Positions 20,786 through 30,909 of a DNA stretch of 64,000 bases are shown here, one piece after another. Below the pieces are notes generated by a model. It had not been told where the DNA came from and did not search any database. It was given only the letters and a program-made list of their open reading frames with translations. Numbering within the stretch: the stretch's first letter is position 1; the number at the start of each line of letters is the position of its first letter. The position numbers and the translations under genes are program-made. Source of the DNA: Ichthyophis bannanicus (taxonomy: Eukaryota > Chordata > Amphibia > Gymnophiona > Ichthyophiidae); contig CM066039.1 in assembly GCA_033557465.1 (NCBI GenBank), forward strand, positions 395,765,440 to 395,829,439, given 5' to 3'.

Positions 20786-22123
20786 ATTTATTGATTTAAC
20801 ATCTTTTATATACCGCGCTCTTTGTTGTCAGTGCGGTTTACAGTTAACGATAATTGCTCAATTCAGTCGAAACTGTCTTGTGCTTACATTTTAACAGGAT
20901 GGGTAACTTGGAGTAATTACAGGGTAAACTATTTACATATTAATGAAGAATATGGGATTCCATCATTGGTCTATATACAAACTTGAAATTGGTATTGTCG
21001 CGCATACTAATGGATAGTTCTGCTATTGCTTCAGACCTAATTTGTTTATGTAGTGCATGGAGCCGCTTGTGAGGGTTGGGGGGTGTTGAACGGGGATGGG
21101 GTGGTTGGTTGTGAGAAGAGGAAGAGGTCGTGCTTGATTGCTTTCCGGAATTGAGTGAGGTCTCTGATCGATCTTATTTCAGGTGGGAGGTTATTCCAGC
21201 ACTTTGGGGCGTAGAAGGCGAAAGCTCTTTTCCTGGTTGTTTGGGTGCACTTTATGGATTCCTTGGGGATGATCAGCATGTTGTCTGCTACTGTCCTCCT
21301 TGCTCTGTTGTTAGGGGTGGGGGTGAGGAGGTCCGTGAGTATTGCGGGAGATAGTTTATTATTGATCTTGAAAGTGAGGAGTAGAACCTTATATGTTATC
21401 CTGCAGATTATCGGTAGCCAGTGGAGCTCCTTAAGGATGGGAGTGATGTGATCTCTTCTGGATAGTCCACAGAGAACGCGGGCAGCAGCGTTCATCGCAA
21501 GTTGAAGTGAGTTGAAGGTGTTCTTGGGGAGACCGTGTAGTATGATGTTTGCATAGTCAAAGTGTGGTAATACCAGTGCCTGGAATACGGTTCGAAAATC
21601 GTCGGGGGGTAACATGGGTCTAAGGTGCCTTAGTGTTCTGATTTTATTGTATATGGTCCTAGTTATGTTTCTTATGTGCTCCTTGAAGTCCAGCTGCTGG
21701 TCCAGCGTAACACCCAGGTAGCGTATGGAGGGTTTACTTGGTAGCTCCACATCTCTTACCTTCAAGGTGGTTGGAGGGGAGAAGTTTTTGTTCTTTGAGA
21801 TGAACAGGACTTCGGTTTTCTTGAAGTTTATGCGCAGATTCTGGGTTAGTAGCCAGTCTGTGATTGCATTGAAGCATTTGACTAGCTTGGTGAAGTCGGG
21901 ATGCTTGACTTTAAATGGCGTAAACAGCAGGACATCATCTGCGTAGATCAGACTGGAGATACTGTAGGAGCGGATGATTTCTTGAAGGACTAGAACAGGG
22001 GACTGTTACTTCTGGATAGAGATCTGCAATTGTGAATATATACTTCTGGGAATTTTCTGAAGGGAATTCTTTCTATTAAAGCTATTTAATCTGTGAACCC
22101 ACTATTTTTTGTTAAATCAGTCA

Positions 22124-22372
22124 GGGCCTAGTAGCAGCAGTTTAAATTTAAAACACAGAAGAGAACTTTCTGGTTACATTTCATACCCAGCAGAGAGCTT
22201 GTAGTTTAAATTTAATAGTCACTCAGGGCCTAGCATCAGCAAAGTAATTTTAGTTTAAATTTAAAACACAGAAGAGAGCTTTCTGGTTAAATTTAGAACC
22301 CAGCACAGAGCTTGTAGTTTAAATTTCATAATAAGTTAGAGCCTAGCAGCAGCAAAGAGCTTAATTTAAATC
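22124..22372 (+). repeat. CR1-B 5' UTR tandem subrepeats
   Basis: Two full units and one partial unit, starting at GGGCCTAG (22124 and 22226) and GAGCCTAG (about 22340). Each unit contains AGCAGC or ATCAGC, TTTAAATTTAAAACACAGA and CAGAGAGCTTGTAG-like blocks. Unit length is about 102-113 bp. Subrepeats in LINE 5' UTRs often carry internal promoter activity; that role is inferred here. Confidence 0.7.
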
Positions 22373-22710
22373 AAATAAGAATATAGCTTACCTCAGCAGC
22401 ACAGGACAGGGTACTGTGTAGCAGCCCACTTTTAATAAGTGTTATTTCCCTCCCTCCCTCCCTCCCCACATCCACCCACCCCTGGGATAATCGTAGCTTT
22501 ATAGGTACTTACACATCTTAAAAGATAGGAGGTGCTCTCAGGTGAAGCTCGTTATCCAAATCAGTCATACACTAAGGACCTGAGATTAATTGAGCTTCTG
22601 GTGAACAAGGTATATTAAAGGTATTAGATACAGTTTTATTGGTATAAATATCCATAGCAACCCTTAGTAAGTAAAGAACTTAAAGATCTAAACAAAAACT
22701 TAAAACTAAG

Positions 22711-23631
22711 ATGCAGACAGCAGTCCAGCAGCGAGATGGGGGCTTTCCAGTCTTTTGCATTCAGTGTCACATGTATGATTTTCTCCCAGTTGGTGAGAGA
22801 TCTTACGTGTGCACTAGGTGCAAGGAGCTCTTTGCTCTCAGGGAACGAGTCCGTTCTCTAGAGGCTAGAGTAGCAGACTTGGAAAACATAAGAAAGACAG
22901 AGAGGTACATAGACGAGACCTACAGGGATATAGTCCTGAAGTCCCACCTCCAGTCTGGCAGCATCCCTGTTGCCATGGAGGAGAGAGGTCACGTGACAGG
23001 AGAGCATCACCCTGGTGTGGCAGGAAGTGATCCTGTAACTAGGACCTGTCCTCCGGGTGATGTAAAACCCTCTCGCACCGAGGAAGTTTCTCCAGGGCCA
23101 TGTGCCCATGAGGGAAGGGTTAGGACAGCCGTTATAGTTGGTGATTCGATCATTAGGCATGTAGATAGCTGGGTGGCTGGTGGACGAGAGGATCGCCTGG
23201 TAACATGCCTGCCTGGTGCGAAGGTAGCGGACCTCACGCGCCACCTAGATAAGGTCGTAGATAGTGCTGGGGAGGAGTCTGCTGTCTTGGTACATGTCGG
23301 TACCAATGACATAGGAAAATGTGGTAGGGAGGTTCTGGAGGCTAAATTTAGGCTTTTAGGTAGGAAGTTGAAATCCAGAACTTCCAGGGTAGTGTTCTCC
23401 GAAATGCTTCCCGTTCCACGTGCAGGACCCAAAAGGCAGGCAGAGCTCCGGAGTCTCAATGCGTGGATGAGACAATGGTGCAGAGATGAGGGGTTTGGAT
23501 TTGTTAGGAACTGGGGTACATTCTGGGGAGAGGAGGGGCTCTTCCGAAGGGATGGGCTTCACTTTAACTGGGATGGAACCAGGCTGCTGGCATTAACCTT
23601 TAAAAAGGAGATAGAGCAGCTTTTAAACTAG
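22711..23631 (+). CDS. CR1-B ORF1, SGNH-esterase-like protein
   Basis: Uninterrupted 306 codons. Residues about 14-40 hold two CxxC pairs (CIQC, CTRC) that could bind zinc. Residues about 42-65 form a short heptad-rich coiled coil ([18 protein letters not shown]). From about residue 145 comes an SGNH/GDSL hydrolase domain: [14 protein letters not shown] (nucleophile Ser), [19 protein letters not shown] and [11 protein letters not shown] (catalytic Asp and His). CR1-type LINEs are known to encode such an ORF1, presumed to act in the ribonucleoprotein. ORF2 starts 36 bp downstream. All triad residues are present. Confidence 0.88.
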   Translation: MQTAVQQRDGGFPVFCIQCHMYDFLPVGERSYVCTRCKELFALRERVRSLEARVADLENIRKTERYIDETYRDIVLKSHLQSGSIPVAMEERGHVTGEHHPGVAGSDPVTRTCPPGDVKPSRTEEVSPGPCAHEGRVRTAVIVGDSIIRHVDSWVAGGREDRLVTCLPGAKVADLTRHLDKVVDSAGEESAVLVHVGTNDIGKCGREVLEAKFRLLGRKLKSRTSRVVFSEMLPVPRAGPKRQAELRSLNAWMRQWCRDEGFGFVRNWGTFWGEEGLFRRDGLHFNWDGTRLLALTFKKEIEQLLN

Positions 23632-23666
23632 ATAATAGGGGAAAGCCGACAGTCGCCCAAGAGCGG

Positions 23667-26634
23667 ATGGTTCAGAAGAATGTATCCTTGAAGGATACTA
23701 CCAAAAGCAGAGAGGTTCCAAAAAAGAGTAAAGTAGCCCAAATAACCTCGAGTATGGAGCAGACAGAGCTTAAAGATCCCAAATTACCCATGTCTACCAA
23801 TAGCCAAATTAATATGAATAAAATACAGTCTCTAAAATGCTTGTATGCAAATGCTAGAAGTCAAAAAAATAAGATGGGAGAATTAGAATATATAGCACTA
23901 AATGAGAGGTTAGATATGATTGGAATATCAGAGACATGGTGGAAGGAGGACAACCAGTGGGACACTGTGATGCCTGGGTACAAACTATATCGTAATGATA
24001 GAGCTGATCAAATTGGTGGGGGGGTTGCGCTCTATGTTAGAGAGGGCATTGAGTCAGAAAGGATTAAAGTTTTGCAGGAAACAAAATTTGCTGTAGAATC
24101 TCTATGGATTGAAATTCCATGTAAAAAGGGGAAGGCGATGGCAGTGGGGGTGTACTATCGACCGCCTGGCCAGAATGAACAAATGGATGATGAAATGCTG
24201 AAAGAAATCAAGGAAGCTAACAAAAGTTACAGCGCAGTAATAATAATGGGTGATTTCAATTACCCCGGTATTGACTGGGTCGGTGTCACGGCAGGACATG
24301 CTAGGGAGATAAAGTTCCTAGATGACATAAATGACTGCTTCTTGGAGCAGCTGGTTCATGAACCGACCAGAGGGGAAGCCATATTAGATCTAGTCCTTAT
24401 TGGAACACCAGATCTAGTGCAAGAGATAAGGGTGTGGGGGCTACTTGGCAATAGTGATCATAGCATGATCACCTTTGATTTAATTAGTGGAGGAGGGATA
24501 GTACGGAAATCCACAGTACTACCTTTTAACTTTCAAAAGGGAGACTATGATAAAATGAGGAAAATAGTTAAGAAAAAACTAAAAGGAGCAGTTGCAAAGG
24601 TTAAAGACTTACATCAAGCTTGGGTGTTGTTGAAAAATACTATCTTGGAAGCCCAGACCAGCTGTATTCCACGCTTTAAGAAAAGTGGAAGGAAGTCCAA
24701 AAAACTGCCAGCATGGTTTAAAGGTGAGGTCAGAGAGGCTGTTGTTGCCAAAAAAGTATCTTTCAGGAAATGGAAAAAAGAGCCAAACGACGAAACCTGG
24801 AAACAGCACAAGCACTGGCAGGTCAAATGCAAGGCATTGATAAAGAAGGCAAAGGGAGAATTTGAGAAGAAGCTTGCTGCGGAAGCAAAAACGCGAAATA
24901 AAGATTTTTTCAAGTACATTCGTAGCAAAAAACCTGCGAGAGAGTCGGTTGGACCATTAGATGATAGAGGAGTTAAAGGGGCACTAAGAGGCGACAAGGC
25001 GATAGCGGAGAGACTGAATGAATTCTTTGCTTCGGTCTTTACTGAGGAAGATGTAGGGATGTTACCCATGACTGAAGTGGTATTTAAAGGTGCAGACGAA
25101 TTAAAGGAAATATTGATACATCGGGAAGATGTATTACAACTATTAGATAAACTGAAGAGTAGCAAATCACCTGGGTTGGATGGTATACATCCAAGGGTGT
25201 TGAAAGAACTGAAATATGAGATTGCAGACCTGCTATTAGTAATCTGTGAACTATCATTAAAATCATCTCTAATACCTGAAGATTGGAGGATCGCCAATTT
25301 AACACCAATTTTTAAAAAGGGTTCCAGGGGTGATCCGGGAAACTACAGACCGGTGAGCCTCACATCAGTACCAGGAAAAATGGTAGAAACCATCATAAAG
25401 AATAAAATTAATCAGCATGTAGATAGTCATGGCCTAATGGGAGACAGCCAACATGGCTTTAGACAAGGAAGATCTTGTTTTACTAATCTGTTATGTTTTT
25501 TTGAAAGTGTGAATAAACAGGTGGACAAAGGTGAGTCGGTTGATATTGTGTATCTGGACTTTCAGAAAGCCTTTGACAAGGTCCCTCATGAGAGACTTTT
25601 GGAAAAACTAAAGAGTCATGGGATAGGAGGCAGTGTACTACTGTGGATCAGGAACTGGTTAAAAGATAGAAAGCAGAGGGCTGGGCTGAATGGCCAAGTT
25701 TCCCAATGGAGAAAGGTGAATAGTGGTGTACCCCAGGGATCTGTGCTGGGTCTGTTGCTTTTTGACATATTCATAAATGACCTGGAAAGTGGAATAAAGA
25801 GTGAGGTTATCAAATTTGCAGATGACACAAAACTATTTAAAGTTGTTAAAACCAAGAGGATTGTGGAAAATTGCAAGAGGATCTTGATAAATTGGAAAAC
25901 TGGGCATCAAAATGGCAGATGAAATTTAATGTGGACAAGTGCAAAGTTATGCACCTAGGGAAGAACATCCCAAACTATGGTTACACAATGCAAGGTTCCA
26001 CATTAGGAACCACCACCCAGGAAAAAGATTTAGGCGTCATTGTGGATAACATGTTAAAACCTTCGGCACAGTGTGCAGCGGCATCCAAGAGAGCAAATAG
26101 AATGCTAGGTATCATAAGGAAAGGAAGTGAAAATAAAACAAAAGATATTATAATGCCTCTATACTGTTCCATGGTGAGACCGCACCTTGAATATTATGTG
26201 CAATTCTGGTCACCGTATCTTAAAAAGGATATAGCGTTATTAGAAAAGGTTCAGAGAAGAGCCACCAAAATGGTAAAGGGGATGGAAGGATACTCCTATG
26301 AGGAAAGGCTAAAAAGGTTAGGGCTCTTCAACCTGGAAAAGAGATGGCTGAGGGGAGATATGATAGAAGTCTATAAATTAATGAACAGTGTGGAACGGGT
26401 AAACGTAGATCGATTGTTTACGTTATCAGAATATAGAAAGACTAGGGGACATGCAATGAAGCTACAGGGTAAACTATTTAAGACTAATAAAAGAAAATAT
26501 TTTTTCACTTAACGTGTAATCAAACTCTGGAATTTGTTACCTGAGGATGTAGTAAAGGCTGTTAGTGTAGCTGGGTTTAAAAAAGGTTTGGACAAGTTCC
26601 TGGAGGAAAGGTCCATAAACCATTATTAAGAAGG
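23667..26634 (+). pseudogene. CR1-B ORF2, endonuclease-reverse transcriptase, lightly damaged
   Basis: The first frame runs 751 codons (23667-25922). The APE endonuclease shows ETWW (Glu about 89), GDFN (Asp about 196) and SDH (Asp and His about 264-265). The reverse transcriptase shows [46 protein letters not shown] and FADDTKL (Asp 719-720). A frameshift near 25860-25900 moves the rest to 25871-26512. A TAA stop follows FFT where other copies read [11 protein letters not shown]. The remaining C-terminus ([13 protein letters not shown]) ends at about 26626. Confidence 0.9.
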
Positions 26635-26794
26635 GACCCAGGATATCAATGCTTGACCCAGTACAAGCATTGCGGAACCTGTGTCTTTTGGGGAAACTGC
26701 TAGGTACGTATGACCTAGATTGGCCACTGTTGGAAACAGGATACTGGGCTTGATGGACCTTGGTCTGACCCAGTATGGCATATCTTATGTTCTT
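26635..26794 (+). other. CR1-B 3' UTR
   Basis: Conserved CR1 tail: CCACTGTTGGAAACAGGATA, then CTGGGCTTGATGGACCTTGG, then a terminal CTTATGTTCTT short repeat. The same tail recurs at 37375-37545, 44470-44640 (inverted) and 58298-58378 (inverted), which defines one CR1 subfamily here. Confidence 0.85.
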
Positions 26795-27253
26795 ATGATT
26801 TCGCATATCGGCTGCATGTATATGTTAAATAGCAGCGCAGATAGAGAGGAGCCTTGTGGAACTTCTTGCTGCTGATGAAATGGTACAGATGTGTTGACAC
26901 CCACCCGGACATGTTGCCATCGATCCATTAGGTAAGATCTACACCACTCCCAGGCGAGGCCGTGGATTCCCTTCTCGTGGAGTCAGGTGAGAAGTTGGTT
27001 GTGATTGATGGAATCGAATGCGGCCGTGATGTCCCGGAAGATGAGAGCAAAGCCGTTCTCGATGATGTCTATTCCTCTGTTCAATGTATTGGTTAGGGTT
27101 GCAAGCAGTGTCTCGACTCCGTGAGATTCCCTAAACCCGTGCTGGCAGGGATCTAGAGGGGCTGCTATGTCTATGTGTTGCTGGATCTGTCTTTGGACAA
27201 CCTTCTCAATTATTTTGGCTAACAGAGTTATGCTCGAGATTGGGCGATAAGAT

Positions 27254-28442
27254 TCACAATCCTCTTGGGTTTGTACAACTTTGAACAATTGTGTCATCTG
27301 CAGATTTGATTACCTCACTAGTTATTCCCATTTCCAGGTCATTTATGAATATGTTAAAAAGCAGCAGACTCAACACAGATCCCTGGGGTACTCCACTCTT
27401 CACCTTTCTCAGTGGGAAAATTGGCCATTTAGCCCTACCCTCTACTTTCTTTTAATCAATTCCTGATCCACAATAGTACACTGTCTCCTATCCCATGACT
27501 TGTAATTTCGCCAGGAGTCTCTCATGAAGGACCTTGTCAAAGGCTTCCTGAAAATCCAGATACATTATTATCAACCGACTCACCTTTGTCTACCTGTTTA
27601 TTCAACCATTCAAAAAAATTTATAACAGATTAGTAAGACAAGACCTTCCTTGGCTAAAGCCATGTTGGCTTTCTCCCATTAAACCATGACTATCTACATG
27701 TTCAGTAATTTTGTTCTTTATAATGGTTTCTACCATTTTGCCTGGTACTGACGTCAAGCTCACCGGTCTGTAGTTTCCCGGATCATACCTGGAACCCTTT
27801 TTAAAAATTGGCATTACATTGGCCATTCTCCAGTTTTCAGGTATTACAGAAGATTTTAATGATAGTTCACAGATTACTATTAGTAGGTCTGCAACCTCAT
27901 ATTTCAATTCTTTCAAAACTCTTGGATGTATGCCATCCGGTCCAGGTGATTTGCTGCTCTTTAATTGATCAAATAGTTGTAATACATCTACCTGGTTTAT
28001 CAATATTTCTTTCAGTTCTTCCAATGCATCACCGTTAAATACCATTTCAGTCATGGATAATTCCCTGCATCATCTTCAGTAAAGACCAAAGCAAAGAATT
28101 CATTCAGTCTCTCCACTATGGCCTTGTACCCTCTTATTGCTCCTTTTACTCCTCTTATCATCTGATGATCCAACTATCTCTCTCACCTTTTTTTTGTTAT
28201 GAATGTACTTGAAAAAGTTTTTAATATGTGTTTTTGCTTCCATGGCAAGTTTTTTTTTCAAATTTTCTCTTTGCCCACCTTCTGAATGTCTTGCATCTAT
28301 CTTGTTGGTGCTTATGTTTCCAGTTTTCATCATTTGGCTCCTTTTTCCATTTCCTGATAGAGGCTTTTTTGGCTAGAACTGCCTCACTGACCTCGCCTTT
28401 AAAACATGCTGGCAGTTTTTTGGCCTTCCTTCCACTTTTCTT
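27254..28442 (-). pseudogene. CR1-A ORF2, central reverse transcriptase and linker
   Basis: The cleanest frame (27620-28054) shows [37 protein letters not shown] and ESQHGFSQGRSCLTNLL. Below 27620 broken frames carry the motif A and B regions up to the TQLFKVV segment next to the L2-A junction. Above 28054 the basic linker (SGRKAKKLPACFKGEVSEAV) continues in other frames to the SINE at 28443. Frameshifts are frequent. Confidence 0.85.
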
Positions 28443-28888
28443 GGAGTGGAGGAGTAGCCTAATGGTTAAGAACACTGGCTTGAGACCAGGGTTTGATTAC
28501 CACTAGTACTCCTTGTGGCCTTGGGCAAGTCACTTAACCCTCCATTGCCTCAAAAAAAAATATATAAATCCAAGTTATCAATGTCCCTGTTTATTTTATT
28601 TTTTATTTATTTATTTAACAGTTTTTATATACCGCACTATTGATCATCAGTGCGGTTTACATTAAACAACAAATACCTATCAATATAAAACTGACATAGG
28701 TTTACAGATAACAGGGAAGGTAAACTGGGTATGAACCGGGGAGAACTATATACAATTAAACAGGTAACATCATGGGTTGGTACATGGTTTAATGTACATT
28801 ACCAAGTTTAAGTTTCAATGTAAACCGCTTTGATTGAAATGATAAAGCAGTATATAAAACCTGTTAAATAAAATAAGTAAAAATAAAA
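28443..28888 (+). mobile_element. tRNA-derived SINE in CR1-A
   Basis: The head GGAGTGGAGGAGTAGCCTAA contains an A-box-like TAGCCTAATGGTTAAG, and the B-box-like GGGTTTGATTA lies at 28489-28499. Then come CTTGGGCAAGTCACTTAACC and a 3' tail AATGTAAACCGCTTTG with ATAAAACCTGTTAAATAAA, which nearly matches the tail of L2-C at 43020-43080. CR1-A coding homology resumes after about 28888. It is itself split by an L2 tail at 28592-28795. Confidence 0.85.
28592..28795 (-). mobile_element. L2 3'-end fragment inside the SINE
   Basis: Severely 5'-truncated L2 on the minus strand: a TTTATTTATTTATTTAAC tail, then TTTATATACCGCACTATTGA and CAGTGCGGTTTACA. It is only about 200 bp long. SINE sequence is continuous on either side. 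Confidence 0.75.
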
Positions 28889-29448
28889 TAAAGCATGGAA
28901 TACATCTCGTCTGGGCTTTGAAAATAGTACTTTTAAAGAATGCCCAAGCTTGATGTAAATCTCTAATCTTAGCACCTGCTCCTTTTAGTTTTTTCTTTAC
29001 TATTTTCCTCATTTTCATCATAGCCTCCCTTTTGAAAGTTAAAAGGCAGTTCTGTAAATTTCCTTGCTGTCCTTTCTCCATTTATTAAATCAAATGTGAT
29101 CATTCTATGATCACTATTGCCAAGTGGCCCCAACACCCTTATCTCTTGCACCAGATCTTGTGTTCCACTAAGGGCTAAGTCCTAAGTAACTTCCCCTCTT
29201 GTTGGTTCATGAACCAGTTGCTCCAAGAAGCAGTCATTTATTTAATCTAGAAACTTTATCTCCCTAGTATGTCCTGCCGTGACACTGACCCAGCCAATGC
29301 CGAGGTAATTGAAATCACCCATTATTACTGTGTTGTAGCTTTTGTTAGCTTCCCTGATTTCTTTGAGCATTATATCATCCATTTGTTCACTCCGGTCGAT
29401 AGTACACCCCCATTGCCATAGCCTTCCCCTTTTTATATGGAATTTCAT
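28889..29448 (-). pseudogene. CR1-A ORF2, endonuclease C-half
   Basis: Broken frames homologous to CR1-B residues about 150-330: GDFNYLGIGWVSVTAGH (near 29290), LGNSDHRMITFDLI (near 29120) and an LHQAWAFFKSTIFKAQT segment (near 28930). The endonuclease N-half is found beyond CR1-C, at 34832-35076. Confidence 0.8.
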
Positions 29449-29534
29449 AGTAACATAGTAAATGACGGCAGATAAAGACCAGCATGGTCCATCCAGTCTG
29501 CCCAGCAATTTGTTGAGAAGTTAGTTGGTTTAGT

Positions 29535-30908
29535 TTATTTTGTTTTTATCCTATTGTAAAGGGATCCGCTGTGCTTGTCCCATGTTGTTTTGAATTCCGT
29601 CACCGTGCTTGCCCCCACCACTTCCATCGGGAGGGCATTCCAAGCATCCACCACCCTTTCAGTGAACAAATACTTCCTGACATTGCCTTTCAATTTTCCA
29701 CCTTGCAGCTTCATGTTATGCCCTCTAGTTTTGCAGCTTCCCCGTCTTTGGAAGAGATTTGTTTGTTCATCGTTCCTCTTTAAGTATTTGAAGGTCTGAA
29801 TCATATCTCCCCTATCCCTCCTCTCCTCCAAAGTGTACATATTTAGGTCTTCAAGTCTGTTCTCATAAGGTTTCTTACGCAGGCTCCAAATCATTTTGGT
29901 CACCTTCCTCTGAACAGTTTCCAGTCTTTTTACATCTTTTTCAAGATATGGTCTCCAAAACTGAACATAGTATTCCAGGTGAGGCCTCACCAGCGACCTG
30001 TACAGTGGCATAAGTACCTCTTCCTTTCTGCTGATAATCCCTCTCTGTATGCAGCCCAACATCCTCCTGGCTTTTGCCACCACCTTGTCGCACTGTTTTG
30101 CCACCTTGAGATCATCAGAGATAATCACACCAAGGTCTTTCTCCTGAACCATGCACACCAACCTCTCACCCCCTATCGTGTACATTTCCCTTGGATTTCT
30201 GCTACCCAAGTGCATGACACTGCACTTTTCCACATTAAATCGTAATTGCCAAGCATTAGACCAGTCTTCCAGCTTTTGTAGATCTTTCCTCATGTTATCC
30301 ACTCCCTCGGGGGAGTCCACTCTGTTGCAAATTTTTGTGTCATCTGCAAAAAGACAGACTTTTCCATTCAGTCCTTCAGCAATATCTCTCACAAATACAT
30401 TGAACAGTGCCGGGCCCAGGAACGAACCCTGGGGCACCCCGCTAATCACCTTCCTTTCATCCAAGTGAGCTCCATTTACCATCACCTTCTCTCGTCTGTC
30501 AGTCAACCAATTTCTAATCCAGTTTACCATCTCGGTACCCATCCCCAAGCTACTGAGTTTATTGACAAGCCTCCTATGAGGAACAGTATCAAAGGCTTTG
30601 CTGAAATCCAGGTAGATGACATCCATCGCATGCCCCTGATCTAGTTCCTTGGTCACCCAGTCAAAGAACCCAATCAGATTAGTTTGGCAAGACCGTCCTT
30701 CAGTAAAACCATGTTGCCTCGGATCTTGCAACCTGTTGGTTTTGAGAAAGTTCACTATTCGCACTTTCAGGAGCGCCGCCATTACTTTTCCTGCCACTGA
30801 GGTAAGGCTCACGGGTCTGTAGTTTGTCACTTCCTCCCTCTCACCACTTTTGTGTAGAGGTATGACATCAGCCATTCTCCAGTCCTGAGGAACTTCTCCT
30901 GTTTTCAA
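29535..30908 (-). CDS. CR1-C ORF2, reverse transcriptase C-terminal 457 codons
   Basis: An uninterrupted frame, 5' cut by L2-B. It shows [50 protein letters not shown] (motif A), SGVPQGSFLGP (motif B), CLFADDTKICNRVD (motif C, both Asp intact), the EKDLGVIISDDLKVA thumb region and the C-terminal TRGHNMKLQGG and ALPMEVVGAS segments. As a domain it is intact, but the gene lacks a continuous N-terminus, so it is a fossil with a well preserved end. Confidence 0.85.
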   Translation of the reverse strand: MKTGEVPQDWRMADVIPLHKSGEREEVTNYRPVSLTSVAGKVMAALLKVRIVNFLKTNRLQDPRQHGFTEGRSCQTNLIGFFDWVTKELDQGHAMDVIYLDFSKAFDTVPHRRLVNKLSSLGMGTEMVNWIRNWLTDRREKVMVNGAHLDERKVISGVPQGSFLGPALFNVFVRDIAEGLNGKVCLFADDTKICNRVDSPEGVDNMRKDLQKLEDWSNAWQLRFNVEKCSVMHLGSRNPREMYTIGGERLVCMVQEKDLGVIISDDLKVAKQCDKVVAKARRMLGCIQRGIISRKEEVLMPLYRSLVRPHLEYYVQFWRPYLEKDVKRLETVQRKVTKMIWSLRKKPYENRLEDLNMYTLEERRDRGDMIQTFKYLKRNDEQTNLFQRRGSCKTRGHNMKLQGGKLKGNVRKYLFTERVVDAWNALPMEVVGASTVTEFKTTWDKHSGSLYNRIKTK

Positions 30909-30909
30909 G

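Larger units (their letters stand above)
21982..26794 (+). mobile_element. CR1 LINE (CR1-B), nearly complete, inside L2-A
   Basis: A 4.8-kb plus-strand CR1 with 5' UTR (21982-22710), ORF1, ORF2 and 3' UTR ending TATCTTATGTTCTT. ATGATTTC duplicates at 21974-21981 and 26795-26802. The L2-A reading continues on both sides. The 5' UTR has about 100-bp internal repeats. This is the most complete CR1 in the window, and among the youngest by nesting, since it lies at the third level. Confidence 0.92.
20786..27253 (-). mobile_element. L2 LINE (L2-A), 5' truncated, inside CR1-A
   Basis: Minus-strand L2-clade LINE inserted in CR1-A. Its 3' tail (20786-21040) has the TTTATATACCGCGCTC / AGTGCGGTTTACAG signature. 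The coding part is 21046-21973 plus 26803-27253, split by CR1-B. It begins abruptly at a SYRPISSITLL motif, so the endonuclease and N-terminal part are missing by 5' truncation. No clear target-site duplication was seen. Confidence 0.85.
21046..27253 (-). pseudogene. L2-A reverse transcriptase, split
   Basis: Two pieces of an L2-clade reverse transcriptase. Bases 26803-27253 carry SYRPISSITLLAKIIEKVVQ, QHGFRESHGVETLL and ITAAFDSINH (motif A). Bases 21046-21973 carry SLIYADDVLL (motif C), SIRYLGVTLDQQLDF and the C-terminal HWLPIICRITYKVLLL region ending near FRKAIKHDLF. CR1-B is inserted between them at 21982-26794 with an 8-bp duplication. Reverse transcriptase motifs B and D flank the break. 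Confidence 0.85.

Noticed and set aside
20770..27267. TCCTCTTG as a target-site duplication of L2-A
   Set aside because: Comparison with CR1-D shows that CR1 itself has two such strings here (CCTCCTGCAG and CCTCTTGGG), so the match is native CR1 sequence.
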